This document shows positions 9,000 through 17,812 of a stretch of 64,000 nt of DNA, piece after piece (positions within the stretch are counted from its first letter, which is position 1; each line of letters begins with the position of its first letter). The position numbers and the translations under genes were made by a program. The DNA is from JAEUKA01 sp035328405 (GTDB taxonomy: Bacteria; Myxococcota_A; Polyangia; Palsa-1104; JAEUJZ01), in assembly GCA_035328405.1 (NCBI GenBank), contig DAOLIT010000005.1, positions 43,110 through 107,109 on the forward strand, written 5' to 3'. Under the pieces are notes generated by a model, which worked only from the letters and a program-made list of their open reading frames with translations, was not told where the DNA came from and ran no database searches.

Positions 9000-10021
9000 G
9001 CGCCGATCCGCAACACCAGTTTTCCCATGTGTGCGCCAAGTTCCATGCGCACATGCGCAGCAGCAGCCTCGGAAAGTGGGAATACCTCGTCGATGACGGG
9101 TCGGAGTTTTCCCGCCGAAAACAGCGCAACCATTTCGGCAAAATCGCGCTCACTTCCCATCGTGGTTCCGAGGACGTTGAGCTGTTTCCAAAACAATTTG
9201 CGCAGATCCACCTGCGCGATTCCGGCTGTCGCGCCGTAACTCACAATCCGGCCTCCCGGACGCAGCAGGTTGAGGCTGTTTTCCCACGCTTTTTGGCCCG
9301 CTCCGTCCACGACCAAATCCACTTTTGCACCGCCCAAATGACCGGCGATTTGATCGGCCCAATCTTCGTCGCGATACGACACGCCGAACGCCGCCCCGAG
9401 CTCCTGCGCCTTTGCGAGTTTGTCCGCATGCCCGGACGTGACAATCACACGCGCACCCACATGTCGCGCCATCAACAGCGCCATCGTCGAAACGCCGCTC
9501 CCGATGCCCGGAATGAGCACGGTCTGGCCCGGTCGCACTTGGCCGCGCACACACAGCGCCCGATATGCAGTCAAACCCGCCAAAGGCAACGCCGCAGCCT
9601 CGATAAAACTCAAATGCGCGGGTTTTTCGACGATGTTTTTTGCGGGCACAACCACGCTTTCCGCATACGTTCCGTCGTCGGGCATCCCCAAAATCCGATA
9701 GTCGGGCGCTTGCGCTTCTTGGTTTTCCCCAAAACCCAGCGACGGATTGATCACAACTTCTTGCCCGATGAGGTTTGGGTTCACGTCCGGTCCCACCGCG
9801 CTGACAACGCCCGCGCCATCCGAGCCCAAAATCGTCGGCAAACGAATGCCGGCGTACCGTCCCAACCGAATCCACACGTCGCGTCGATTCAGCGCCGCTG
9901 CCCGCAGGCTGACGGCCACTTCACCTGCGCCCGGCGCTTTGCGCGGAACCTCGCGCAGAAACAGGCTTGCGCCCTCTTGGTTTTTTTCCAAAACAACGGC
10001 TTGCATGGTGTCTTTGTGCAT
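8996..10021 (-). CDS. Zinc-type alcohol dehydrogenase-like (MDR) oxidoreductase
   Basis: 341 residues of the medium-chain dehydrogenase/reductase superfamily. The N-terminal GroES-like fold contains AALNRRDVWIRLGRYAG and LPTILGSDGAGVVSAVG; the NAD(P)-binding Rossmann loop is GIGSGVSTMALLMARHVGAR at about residues 173-192. The Cys ligands of the structural zinc lobe are absent, as in quinone-oxidoreductase-like members. Likely reaction: NAD(P)H-dependent reduction of a quinone, enal or alcohol; substrate unknown. The start MHKDTMQAVVL has a GGAG site about 6 bases upstream. The stop overlaps the xerD start by ATGA, suggesting translational coupling. Confidence 0.88.
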   Translation of the reverse strand: MHKDTMQAVVLEKNQEGASLFLREVPRKAPGAGEVAVSLRAAALNRRDVWIRLGRYAGIRLPTILGSDGAGVVSAVGPDVNPNLIGQEVVINPSLGFGENQEAQAPDYRILGMPDDGTYAESVVVPAKNIVEKPAHLSFIEAAALPLAGLTAYRALCVRGQVRPGQTVLIPGIGSGVSTMALLMARHVGARVIVTSGHADKLAKAQELGAAFGVSYRDEDWADQIAGHLGGAKVDLVVDGAGQKAWENSLNLLRPGGRIVSYGATAGIAQVDLRKLFWKQLNVLGTTMGSERDFAEMVALFSAGKLRPVIDEVFPLSEAAAAHVRMELGAHMGKLVLRIGA

Positions 10022-10042
10022 GGGTTCTCCGACGGAAATAGG

Positions 10043-10798
10043 TTATTTGCGAAAGGGGCTCTCAGCGATGGTGCCCGTGATGGTGGAAGGTGCGGTGGAC
10101 GTGCCCCCAAAATACAACCCGGACGCCCATTTGAGCTTGTTATGCGATGTGGTCGAACATGCACGCGGGAGCGTCGTCACAGCATCGATGGAACGGCCCG
10201 CAACCGAGCCTTTCGCCTCGAAACGATACACGCCGCCGTCCAAGTACACGCGATACCGAATCGGCACGAGCGCGGCCAATTCCGCCTCGTCGAGGACGAA
10301 CATCGGAGCGACGGGCGTCAGGTGTTTTCCGTTGTTGTTCGCATACGCCGTGACTTCGACGACGCGGGGCGTTTTGTCCAGACGAAAACGCCAGCCGAAC
10401 ATCGCGCCGTTGACCGACAGGTCGAGCGTCCCGCAATCCGACAAACCGGGCAGCTTGTTGAAGTCGAATTGGTCGCTGGGCTCGACGGGATGGGTGATCA
10501 CATACGCGGCAGACGAATCGAAACGAAACACGTAATCGCGCCCCGCCACCGTCGTAAACCACGCGAGCGGATTCCCAGGCGTCGCATCGCTGACGAGGGC
10601 ACTGTGCGCACCTTTTGGAATCGTGTACGTCGCAAACGACGCGCGCAGTTCTTGTGCAAAAAGCGCCTCACTTGCAATGTCAGCGTCTGTTTGCGCACAT
10701 CCGAACGGGAAAAAAATCAAACCGAGCAAACCAAGGGTGCCCACACCGCTGAGCAAAGAAAAAAGGGGAAAACCCGGCTTTGGGCGTGTTGTTTTCAT
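10043..10798 (-). CDS. Hypothetical lipoprotein
   Basis: 251 residues. A hydrophobic N-terminal segment (FSLLSGVGTLGLLGLIFFPF) ends in a lipobox FPFGCAQ, placing the lipidated Cys at about residue 34. The mature part is predicted beta-rich and contains two Cys (LSDCGTLDLSV and LPRACST) that could form a disulfide. No domain family recognised. It lies 21 bases upstream of the MDR gene on the same strand and probably shares its transcript. The region between it and the divergent lpdA gene (10799-10980) should hold promoters for both, but I see no convincing -35/-10 pair. Confidence 0.75.
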   Translation of the reverse strand: MKTTRPKPGFPLFSLLSGVGTLGLLGLIFFPFGCAQTDADIASEALFAQELRASFATYTIPKGAHSALVSDATPGNPLAWFTTVAGRDYVFRFDSSAAYVITHPVEPSDQFDFNKLPGLSDCGTLDLSVNGAMFGWRFRLDKTPRVVEVTAYANNNGKHLTPVAPMFVLDEAELAALVPIRYRVYLDGGVYRFEAKGSVAGRSIDAVTTLPRACSTTSHNKLKWASGLYFGGTSTAPSTITGTIAESPFRK

Positions 10799-10980
10799 CG
10801 CGCGAGCCTAGTACGGCTGGCTCACTTCTCAAACTCCCGCGACCAAACCCACCGGGCATCTCGCGAAAAATCGGCGCGGCTGGTTGGGCAAGGTTCTGCG
10901 TGACTGTTGGGGAAGGCGCTCTACACTGGTCGTTCCTTTTTTCAAAACCCTTTTTCAAAAAAGACGAAAGGAAAACATCC

Positions 10981-12429
10981 ATGCAAAACCTACGCACCGA
11001 CGTGTGTGTCATCGGCTCGGGGCCGGGCGGTTATGTCGCGGCCATTCGCGCGGGTCAATTGGGCAAAAAAGTCGTTTGTGTCGAAAAAGCGTCTCCGGGT
11101 GGTGTGTGCCTCAATGTGGGCTGCATTCCGTCGAAGGCGCTCATCAGCGCCGCCAAGCAGTGGGACAAACTCTCTCACCTGGATTCGATGGGAATCTCGG
11201 TCAGCGGCGCGCGGCTCGACGTGGAGCAGCTTCAGAAGTGGAAAGCCGGCATCGTCGAGAAACTCACGTTCGGCGTTCGGCAGCTCGTGAAAAGTGCGGG
11301 CGGACAGTGGGTGTTTGGCACCGCCACGCTGCTCGACGCAAACACCGTCGAGGTCAGCGGACCCACAGGAAGTACATCCATCGTCGCTGACAACATCATT
11401 TTGGCCACCGGATCGCGCCCCATCACCGTGCCCGGTTTTCCGATCGACAACCAACGCATCCACAATTCCGACGGCGGCCTGAATTTTCCGTCCGTTCCCA
11501 AACACCTCACCGTCATCGGAGGCGGATACATCGGCCTCGAGCTTGGCACCATGTGGCGAAAGCTCGGCGCGGAAGTGACCGTCGTCGAATTTACCGAGCA
11601 GCTTTTGCCCGGCAACGATCCAGAATTGGTTTCCGTCGTCGCCAAAAAGCTGAAAAACCTCGGCGTTCAGGTGTTTTTGGAACACAAGGCGCTCCGATAC
11701 GAAGAAACCGACAACGGTCTGACGCTGTTTGTCGTGCCTCGTTCGTCCGACGGACAAAAGGACAAAGAGCTAGCGATTCCGACAGAGCGAGTGCTCGTTA
11801 CCGTCGGTCGCCGCCCGAACAGCGAGGGCTTGGGCCTGGAAAAACTCGGCGTCAACATCGATCCGCGCGGTTTTGTCCTGGTTGACAAGCAGCAGCGCAC
11901 CAGCGTGCCGAACGTGTTTGCAATCGGCGATGTGTGCGGTCAACCTATGCTCGCGCACAAAGCCAGCCGCGAAGCCGAGGTCGCCGTCGAGGTCGCGTGC
12001 GGCCACCGTTCCGAACAGGATGCCGTCGCGATCCCGGCTGTCATTTTCACCGATCCCGAAATCGGTTCCGTTGGCCTGACCGAAACCAGGGCCGTCGAAA
12101 AAGGCCACCGCGTCGTGACCGGAAAATATGCGTTTGCGGCGCTCGGGCGGGCGATGGCGGCCTTGGAAACCGACGGTTTTGTGAAAGTCGTGGCTGACGC
12201 AGACACCAAGCAGGTGCTCGGCATCCACATTGTCGGCCCGGCTGCCACCGATTTGATCAGCGAGGGAGCGTTTGCCCTGGAAATGGGTGCTTTTTTGCCG
12301 GACTTGGCGTTGACCGTTCACCCGCACCCGACGCTCGGAGAGGCCATCATGGAAGCCGCCAAAGCCGCACTCGGAGAGTCTCCGCATGTCGTAGGGGGTG
12401 GTCAAAAGACCCCCTCCCACCGCTCCTAA
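10981..12429 (+). CDS. lpdA: Dihydrolipoyl dehydrogenase (E3)
   Basis: 482 residues. FAD-binding loop VIGSGPGGYVAAIRAGQLGK at the N-terminus; redox-active disulfide GGVCLNVGCIPSKAL; NAD-binding loop VIGGGYIGLELGTMWRKLG; second FAD motif NVFAIGDVC; and the C-terminal dimer motif HPHPTLGEAIMEA with the catalytic His-Glu pair. This flavoprotein reoxidises the dihydrolipoyl arm of 2-oxoacid dehydrogenase complexes or the glycine cleavage system. I choose ATG 10981 because the sequence before it in the longer frame is not protein-like and GAAAGGAAAAC sits at a good distance. No E1 or E2 genes are adjacent, so it may serve several complexes. Confidence 0.95.
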   Translation: MQNLRTDVCVIGSGPGGYVAAIRAGQLGKKVVCVEKASPGGVCLNVGCIPSKALISAAKQWDKLSHLDSMGISVSGARLDVEQLQKWKAGIVEKLTFGVRQLVKSAGGQWVFGTATLLDANTVEVSGPTGSTSIVADNIILATGSRPITVPGFPIDNQRIHNSDGGLNFPSVPKHLTVIGGGYIGLELGTMWRKLGAEVTVVEFTEQLLPGNDPELVSVVAKKLKNLGVQVFLEHKALRYEETDNGLTLFVVPRSSDGQKDKELAIPTERVLVTVGRRPNSEGLGLEKLGVNIDPRGFVLVDKQQRTSVPNVFAIGDVCGQPMLAHKASREAEVAVEVACGHRSEQDAVAIPAVIFTDPEIGSVGLTETRAVEKGHRVVTGKYAFAALGRAMAALETDGFVKVVADADTKQVLGIHIVGPAATDLISEGAFALEMGAFLPDLALTVHPHPTLGEAIMEAAKAALGESPHVVGGGQKTPSHRS

Positions 12430-12618
12430 CCCACCCCTTTCCCGAACAGCATCCCTCAAAAACGCGATGCCGGGTTAGCAAGAAGCCCGATGTATCCGCT
12501 GCGAATGTGGGCCGCAGGAGTTTTGTGGAGGTAGCAGTTCGGGGGTTGTTTTTGTACTGTGCGCGCTCGGGGTTGGTTGTGTGTGCGGTGAGCTGATCAG
12601 GTTGAAAGGAGTTTCAAG

Positions 12619-13845
12619 ATGCGCGCTCGGGGTTCCAGGTCACGGTCGTTGAGGATTCCGGTGGTGATGGTTTCGGGGGTGGTGCTGTTGGTGCTTCTGC
12701 TGTTGGGGGCGTTTTATCGGGCCAAGCAGGGGGAAAGCCGGACGGCGCTCGCGGATGCACCGAAAGGGGTGACGACGGTGGTCGCGCGGCCCGCGAAATT
12801 TCGTCCGTTTCGGAAATATGTGGGCACGGTTGCGCCGTGGCTGGAGGCTCGGATTGGGCCGCAGTTTACGTCGGCGTATGTCGATACCGTGCTGTTTCGT
12901 CCGGGCGAGGCGGTGACGCGAGGGCAGGTGCTGGCGACGCTCGATTGCCGCAATGCGTCGGCGCAAAGCAAGGCGCTGGCGATGCAGGCGCGGGCGCTGT
13001 CGGAAACGCAGCACGCGGTGCAAAAAGAAGCGGCGCGGGTGTCGGGTTTGCTGTCGGGCGGGTTCGTGTCGGAAAACGAAGTGGAACGGCGAACGGCAGA
13101 CAGTTCGAGCAAACAGGCCGAGCTGTTGGCGGCGCAGGCGCGTCTGTCGCGGGCGACGCTCGAGGTGGACGATTGCGTGCTGCGGGCTCCGTTTGCGGGG
13201 GAAGTGTCGGAGCGGCTGCTCGATCCGGGCGGTTTTGCGCGGCCCGGTGCGCCCATTTTGACGATGGTGGACCGGTCGCAAGTGCGGGTGCTGTTGGATG
13301 TGCCCGAAACGGACTTTCAAGTGGTTGCGGAAAAAACTCCGGTGCGTTTGCGGATGCTGGCGACGGGGGAAAAACTGTCGGGCGTCGTGGCGCGGCGGGC
13401 GCCGGGGGCGGATGCTTCGACGCGGACGATCCACGCCGAGATTGACCTGCTCGACGCGGAACGGCGTTTCCCAGTCGGGACGACGGCAGAGGCGACGCTC
13501 GATGTGGGCGAGCCCTTGCCCGCGCTGGAAGTGCCTTTGCGAGCGGCGCAGATTCGAGGTGAAACGGCGACCCTGTTCGTCATTGCCGACGGGCGAGCGA
13601 GCAAACGCAAGGTCGCGGTCTTGGGCGAATCCGGCGGAAGTGCTTTCGTCGCGCCCACAATCGACGCTTTGGCGCACATCGTCGTGGAAGGCCGATCCCT
13701 GCTTTCCGACGGGGACAAGGTGACAGAGAAAGGTGAAGACAAGCTCGAAGAGAAGCCAGCAGACAAGCCAACAGACCAGCCAACAGACACAACTGAGCGA
13801 AAAGCGCAGGAGGCGGGTCCAAAACAGCCCGGACAAGCGCCATGA
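12619..13845 (+). CDS. RND efflux pump periplasmic adaptor (membrane fusion protein)
   Basis: 408 residues. An N-terminal membrane anchor (about 14-34) is followed by a split lipoyl/biotinyl-like domain (VDTVLFRPGEAVTRGQVLAT ... LRAPFAGEVSERLLDPGGFA), a central helical hairpin rich in Ala/Gln, and beta-barrel domain segments (LLDVPETDFQVVAEK). The last 40 residues are a Lys/Glu/Pro/Thr-rich low-complexity tail not usual for the family. It links the inner-membrane RND permease to an outer-membrane channel. The ATG has the site AAAGGAG 8 bases upstream. Its stop overlaps the permease start by ATGA. No TolC gene is adjacent; the only TolC-family gene in the window is at 60401. Confidence 0.9.
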   Translation: MRARGSRSRSLRIPVVMVSGVVLLVLLLLGAFYRAKQGESRTALADAPKGVTTVVARPAKFRPFRKYVGTVAPWLEARIGPQFTSAYVDTVLFRPGEAVTRGQVLATLDCRNASAQSKALAMQARALSETQHAVQKEAARVSGLLSGGFVSENEVERRTADSSSKQAELLAAQARLSRATLEVDDCVLRAPFAGEVSERLLDPGGFARPGAPILTMVDRSQVRVLLDVPETDFQVVAEKTPVRLRMLATGEKLSGVVARRAPGADASTRTIHAEIDLLDAERRFPVGTTAEATLDVGEPLPALEVPLRAAQIRGETATLFVIADGRASKRKVAVLGESGGSAFVAPTIDALAHIVVEGRSLLSDGDKVTEKGEDKLEEKPADKPTDQPTDTTERKAQEAGPKQPGQAP

Positions 13846-16800
13846 CGCAGCTTTCCTTGCGCAATCCGATCGCGATTTTGATGTTGAGCATCGCGCTCAT
13901 CGTGTTTTCGGCGGTGGTGGTACCCCGGTTGGGCGTGGACACGTTCCCGGAACTGACGCCTCCGGTGCTGGTCGTGGGGACGCTGGCCTCGGGGCTTGGG
14001 CCCAAAGATGTCGAAAAAACGATCTCGTGGCGGATCGAAAAGTACGTGAGTGCGACCCCCGGCGTGGATCATGTCCAGAGCGTCTCGCGCAACAACCTGT
14101 CCGTGGTGTACGTCTGGCTCAAGTGGGGGACGGACCTCAACGCGGCGCAGACGTTGGTGCAGCAGCAGGTCGCGTTTGCGATGGCGGCAGTGCCCAAGTC
14201 CCTCGGCGTGCTGCCGCCGTTTGTGCTGCAATACGATCCGTCGAATGCGCCGGTGATTCAGGTGGCCGTGCTCGGGGAGGGGTTTACGGGGCCGCAGATT
14301 TACGACTACGCCCAGAACGTCATCGAACCGATCATCGAGGGGATTCCCGGCGTGGCGAGCGCGTCTCCCAACGGCGGGCGGCAGCGGCAGATCAACATTG
14401 TCGTGGACCCGGTCGCGTCGCAGGCGCGGGGCGTGTCGTCTTCGGACCTTGCGCAGGTCGTGGCGCAGACGAACGCGCTTCTGCCATCGGGCCGCTTCAT
14501 CAGCGAGCGGTTTGACGCCAACGTCTATACCAATGCCGTGCCCGACCGCGTGAAGGCAATTGGCGAGGCGGTGGTCAAGCTCAAACAGGGCAAGCCGGTG
14601 CTTCTGCGGGATGTCGCCAAGGTCGAAGATGGCGGTGCGCCCGAAACGCAAGCGGTCAGCCTGGACGGACGCGAGGCCGTGTACCTGAACGTGCTGCGCG
14701 TGCCGGGCGGAAACACCATCCAGATTGTCGATTCCGTGAAGAAAATCCTCGCGAACCTGCAAGGCACCCTTCCCAAAGGCATGGAGGTGTTCCCCATCTT
14801 TGACCAGTCCACGTTCGTGCGCAGCAGTTACCAAGGTCTGCGCAGCGAAGTGATGTTGGCGATGGGGCTCGTGTCGCTTGTGATTCTGATCTTTTTGCAG
14901 AATCTGCGCGCCGTGCTTGTGGCCATGTTTTCCATTCCCATTGCGTTTGCGACGATTCTGCTCACGCTGTACGCCACGGGGCAGACGCTCAATGCGTTCA
15001 CGCTTGGGGGGCTCACGTTGGCCATGGGTCCGCTCGTGGACATTTCCGTGGTCGTGCTCGAATCGATCCACCGCTACCGGAACACAGGTCTGTCGGACGA
15101 GGAAGCCGCGCTCAAAGGGGCCAATGCCGTCGCGCTGCCTGCGCTGGCGGCGACGCTCACGACGGTTGCGGTGCTTCTGCCCGTGCTCTTGCTGGCGGGT
15201 TTGGCCAAGAAATTGTTTGCGCCGCTCGCCTTGACGGTCGCCACCGGTATGTTCGCCGGGTATTTCATCAGCCTGACGGTGACGCCGCTCGGATGTCGGT
15301 ACGTTTTGGGGCACGGCGAACCGGGGCGGCTCGCGCGCTGGTTTTCGGACAAAACACAGGGGCTGGCCGAGGCCTATGCCGGCCTACTGCGGCGGGTGCT
15401 TCCGCATCGGTTCTGGGTGCTTGGGAGTGCGCTCGTCCTGGTTGCCGCCAGCGTCTCTATCGCAGTCCGTTTGCCGAGTACGTTCTTCCCCGAAATCGAC
15501 GAAAGCATGGAGCGCATCTATTTCCGTCTCGCGCCCGGCACCTCGCTGCCCCAGTCCGTAAAGGTCGCGCGCGACATGGAGGCCTTGTTGCGAAAAGAAC
15601 TCCCTGCCGACACCTACACACACTTTTTGATGAACGTCGGGTCCTCCCAAAATGCGCGAGCCGCCATGAACAGTCCCAATGCCGGCCCCCACATGGGTTT
15701 TCTGCGCATCGAGCTGACCGACCCCGAACACCGAACCGCCACGCAACACGAGCTTTCCCGAACCATCCGAGCGACGCTGTCCCGCCACTTTCCCGGCATC
15801 GACTTTCAGCAAGAGCCCGGCGGGCTCGTCGCGCGCGTGTTCGGCAACGGATACCCCGCACCGATTGTTGTTGAGGTGCGCGGCGATTCTCTGGAAGACC
15901 TGGCTGCGCAATCCGTGGCCGTCGCTGAGGTCGGACGCACCGTGACCGGCCTGGTCGATGTCACCCCCACTTTCCAACTCGATTATCCCGAGGTCCGCGT
16001 CAACATCGATCGAACCTCTGCCGGCATGGTCGGCGTGCAACTGCGCGGCGCGGCTCAGGCCACCCTCGAAGCCACCTTGGGCAACATCAACACCCCCAGC
16101 GTGTGGGTCGATGGCGGCAACGGCCAGTCGTACTACGTCGTCACCGGCTACAGTCCCAAAGCCGTCAATGACCCCAACGCCCTGTCCCGGATTCCCTTGC
16201 GCATGAGCGCCAAAGGGGAAACGGTCCCCCTTGGTGCCTATGGGACGATTCGGAGGTCGGTCGGGCCCCTGTTTGTCGAACGCAACCAACTGACCCGCGT
16301 CGCCACCATCAACTTTCAAACCGACGGACGCGACATTGGCACCGCTGCCGCAGAACTCGAAGGCAAACTGCGCACCCAACCGAAAACTGCCTCTCTGAAA
16401 TGGAGTTTTGTCGGGCAGATCGATCTACTGCGCACCACCTTTGGCGGTTTGGGGGTCGCGATCCTCCTCGCCGTCATGGTCGTCTTCATGATCATGGCGT
16501 CCCAGTTTCATTCCCTCCGTTTGCCCTTCATCATGCTGTTTACCATTCCTGTTTCGCTGCTCGGCATCGTGTTGGCGCTTCTATCTGCCAAACAGGGGTT
16601 CTCCATTCCTGCCCTGATGGGGATGTTGTTGGTCGTCGGGATTGCCGTTTCAAACGGCATCCTCCTCATTGATGCAGCGTCTCTTGAGGTTTCTGCGGGC
16701 TACGATGTGGCAGAAGCCGTCGTCCGTGCTGCGCGCGTCCGGTTCATTCCGATTGCGATGACCAGCCTGGCCACCATCATCGGTCTCTTGCCCACCGCGC

Positions 16801-16985
16801 TCGGCCTGGAACAGGCTGCCGCGTCGAACCGCCCCCTCGCACTCGCCGTCGTTGGGGGGTTGACCTCCTCGACCCTCTTGTCTCTGTTTCTGCTCCCGTG
16901 TCTGTTCACGCTGGTTTCGGGAAAACCCAAGACCACCCCCGAACCGGCCCCTTGGGTGCCTGAAAAAACCGATGAAGTTCCCTGA
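13842..16985 (+). CDS. RND family efflux transporter permease
   Basis: 1,047 residues, the standard RND length. Opens with SLRNPIAILMLSIALIVFSA (TM1) and a porter-domain signature FPELTPPVLVVGTLASGLGP. The TM4 proton-relay region reads GPLVDISVVVLESIHRYRN: one Asp is present where AcrB has Asp-Asp, as in heavy-metal type (CusA-like) pumps, but no methionine pathway typical of CusA is obvious. The C-terminal half repeats the fold (LPFIMLFTIPVSLLGIVLAL; VVGIAVSNGILLIDAASLEV). It should work as a trimer, driven by proton motive force, with the adaptor encoded just upstream. Substrate unknown. The stop overlaps the next gene by 14 bases. Confidence 0.92.
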   Translation: MTQLSLRNPIAILMLSIALIVFSAVVVPRLGVDTFPELTPPVLVVGTLASGLGPKDVEKTISWRIEKYVSATPGVDHVQSVSRNNLSVVYVWLKWGTDLNAAQTLVQQQVAFAMAAVPKSLGVLPPFVLQYDPSNAPVIQVAVLGEGFTGPQIYDYAQNVIEPIIEGIPGVASASPNGGRQRQINIVVDPVASQARGVSSSDLAQVVAQTNALLPSGRFISERFDANVYTNAVPDRVKAIGEAVVKLKQGKPVLLRDVAKVEDGGAPETQAVSLDGREAVYLNVLRVPGGNTIQIVDSVKKILANLQGTLPKGMEVFPIFDQSTFVRSSYQGLRSEVMLAMGLVSLVILIFLQNLRAVLVAMFSIPIAFATILLTLYATGQTLNAFTLGGLTLAMGPLVDISVVVLESIHRYRNTGLSDEEAALKGANAVALPALAATLTTVAVLLPVLLLAGLAKKLFAPLALTVATGMFAGYFISLTVTPLGCRYVLGHGEPGRLARWFSDKTQGLAEAYAGLLRRVLPHRFWVLGSALVLVAASVSIAVRLPSTFFPEIDESMERIYFRLAPGTSLPQSVKVARDMEALLRKELPADTYTHFLMNVGSSQNARAAMNSPNAGPHMGFLRIELTDPEHRTATQHELSRTIRATLSRHFPGIDFQQEPGGLVARVFGNGYPAPIVVEVRGDSLEDLAAQSVAVAEVGRTVTGLVDVTPTFQLDYPEVRVNIDRTSAGMVGVQLRGAAQATLEATLGNINTPSVWVDGGNGQSYYVVTGYSPKAVNDPNALSRIPLRMSAKGETVPLGAYGTIRRSVGPLFVERNQLTRVATINFQTDGRDIGTAAAELEGKLRTQPKTASLKWSFVGQIDLLRTTFGGLGVAILLAVMVVFMIMASQFHSLRLPFIMLFTIPVSLLGIVLALLSAKQGFSIPALMGMLLVVGIAVSNGILLIDAASLEVSAGYDVAEAVVRAARVRFIPIAMTSLATIIGLLPTALGLEQAAASNRPLALAVVGGLTSSTLLSLFLLPCLFTLVSGKPKTTPEPAPWVPEKTDEVP

Positions 16986-17310
16986 CGGCGCGGGCGTCCG
17001 GCCCGAAAAAAAAGAAGAGCTGCTGGCGCGCATCCAGCGACTCGGCATCGAGCTGTCTTCCGTTCAAGAACAAGCCGTCAAAGGCAGCGGCCCCGGCGGT
17101 CAAAAGATCAACAAAACCGCAAGCGGAGTCCGCCTGACCTATGAACGAGACGGCGTGGTATTCCAGGTGAAATGGACCCGCGAAAGACAACACAGCCTCA
17201 ACCGCTTTTTGGCCCTCCGCGAGCTGTGCGACCGAGTGGAAATCGCCGTGTCCCCCGAAACCTCCCAACGACTCAAAGACTACGAACGGATACGGAAGAA
17301 GAAGTCGTAG
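16972..17310 (+). CDS. RF-1 domain ribosome-rescue/peptidyl-tRNA hydrolase-like protein
   Basis: 112 residues. The peptidyl-tRNA hydrolysis loop is intact: GSGPGGQKINKTASGVRL contains the universal GGQ. It lacks the codon-recognition domains of RF1/RF2, and ends in a basic tail (DYERIRKKKS), as do ArfB/YaeJ and C12orf65-like rescue factors, which free ribosomes stalled on mRNAs without a stop codon. It is shorter than E. coli ArfB (140), and the tail is short. The gene starts 14 bases inside the RND permease gene, so it is probably translated from the same mRNA. Immediately after its stop begins a 22-bp repeat array. Confidence 0.85.
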   Translation: MKFPDGAGVRPEKKEELLARIQRLGIELSSVQEQAVKGSGPGGQKINKTASGVRLTYERDGVVFQVKWTRERQHSLNRFLALRELCDRVEIAVSPETSQRLKDYERIRKKKS

Positions 17311-17333
17311 TGGCGGCACCCCGGCATCCAAAA

Positions 17334-17795
17334 ATGAACCCCTTGCACCTGCGCAACCGACTCCTTGCACCTGCTGAGCCGACGTTTGGCCTCTTCAAGG
17401 TCAACCCTTGGCATGTGCACCGCAGGGAATCGGCCTGAAAGAACCAAATTTTTTGGCCTGCTGCGGCCCACGTTTGGCCTCGGCAAGGCTGGTCATGTGG
17501 CCCTGTCCTATCGGTGATGGGCAGTTGCCAGGCCAACCTTTGGCAGCAGAAGGCCCATTTTTTTGGCCCAAGCAGGCCAACCCTCGGCGTTGCGTAGGCC
17601 AAACCGAGGCTTTCACCAGGCGACTGTGCGGACCCAAGCAAGCCAACCCCCGACCGAACAAGAGCCAACCCCTAACACACGCAAGGCCAACCCCCGACCG
17701 AACAAGAGCCAACCCCTAACACACGCAAGGCCATCCTTTGACACCACCAAGGCCGGCTCGTTGGTTCCACAAGAGTCAAGCATTCCCCGTGGAAC
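17334..17795. repeat. Array of ~21 degenerate 22-bp units
   Basis: From 17334 to 17795 the sequence can be cut into consecutive 22-bp units (one of 21 and one of 23) without gaps. Typical units begin GCCAAC, carry CTTTGGC in the middle and end in CAAG: 17378 GCCGACGTTTGGC..., 17466 GCCCACGTTTGGC..., 17532 GCCAACCTTTGGC..., 17730 GCCATCCTTTGAC.... The core GCCAACCTTTGGC is close to palindromic (GCCAA/TTGGC). Position 1-5 and the final AAG are the best kept. Because 22 is not a multiple of 3, the array is not protein-coding. It fills the space between two convergent genes. It is not a CRISPR: there is no alternation of identical repeat and unique spacer. Confidence 0.85.
17642..17729. repeat. 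Perfect 44-bp direct duplication inside the 22-bp array
   Basis: Bases 17642-17685 and 17686-17729 are identical. Each 44-bp copy is itself two 22-bp units (GCCAACCCCCGACCGAACAA and GCCAACCCCTAACACACGCA plus two bases each). This shows recent expansion of the array by two units, whereas other units have diverged. Confidence 0.95.
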
Positions 17796-17812
17796 CCCTG
17801 TCGGCGGCCATT

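Noticed and set aside
12380..12425. Terminator hairpin at the end of lpdA (GGTC-AAAA-GACC)
   Set aside because: Only four pairs, inside the coding sequence, and not followed by a T run.
17334..17795. CRISPR array
   Set aside because: Units are degenerate and contiguous at 22 bp, with no alternation of a constant repeat and unique spacers; no cas genes in the window.
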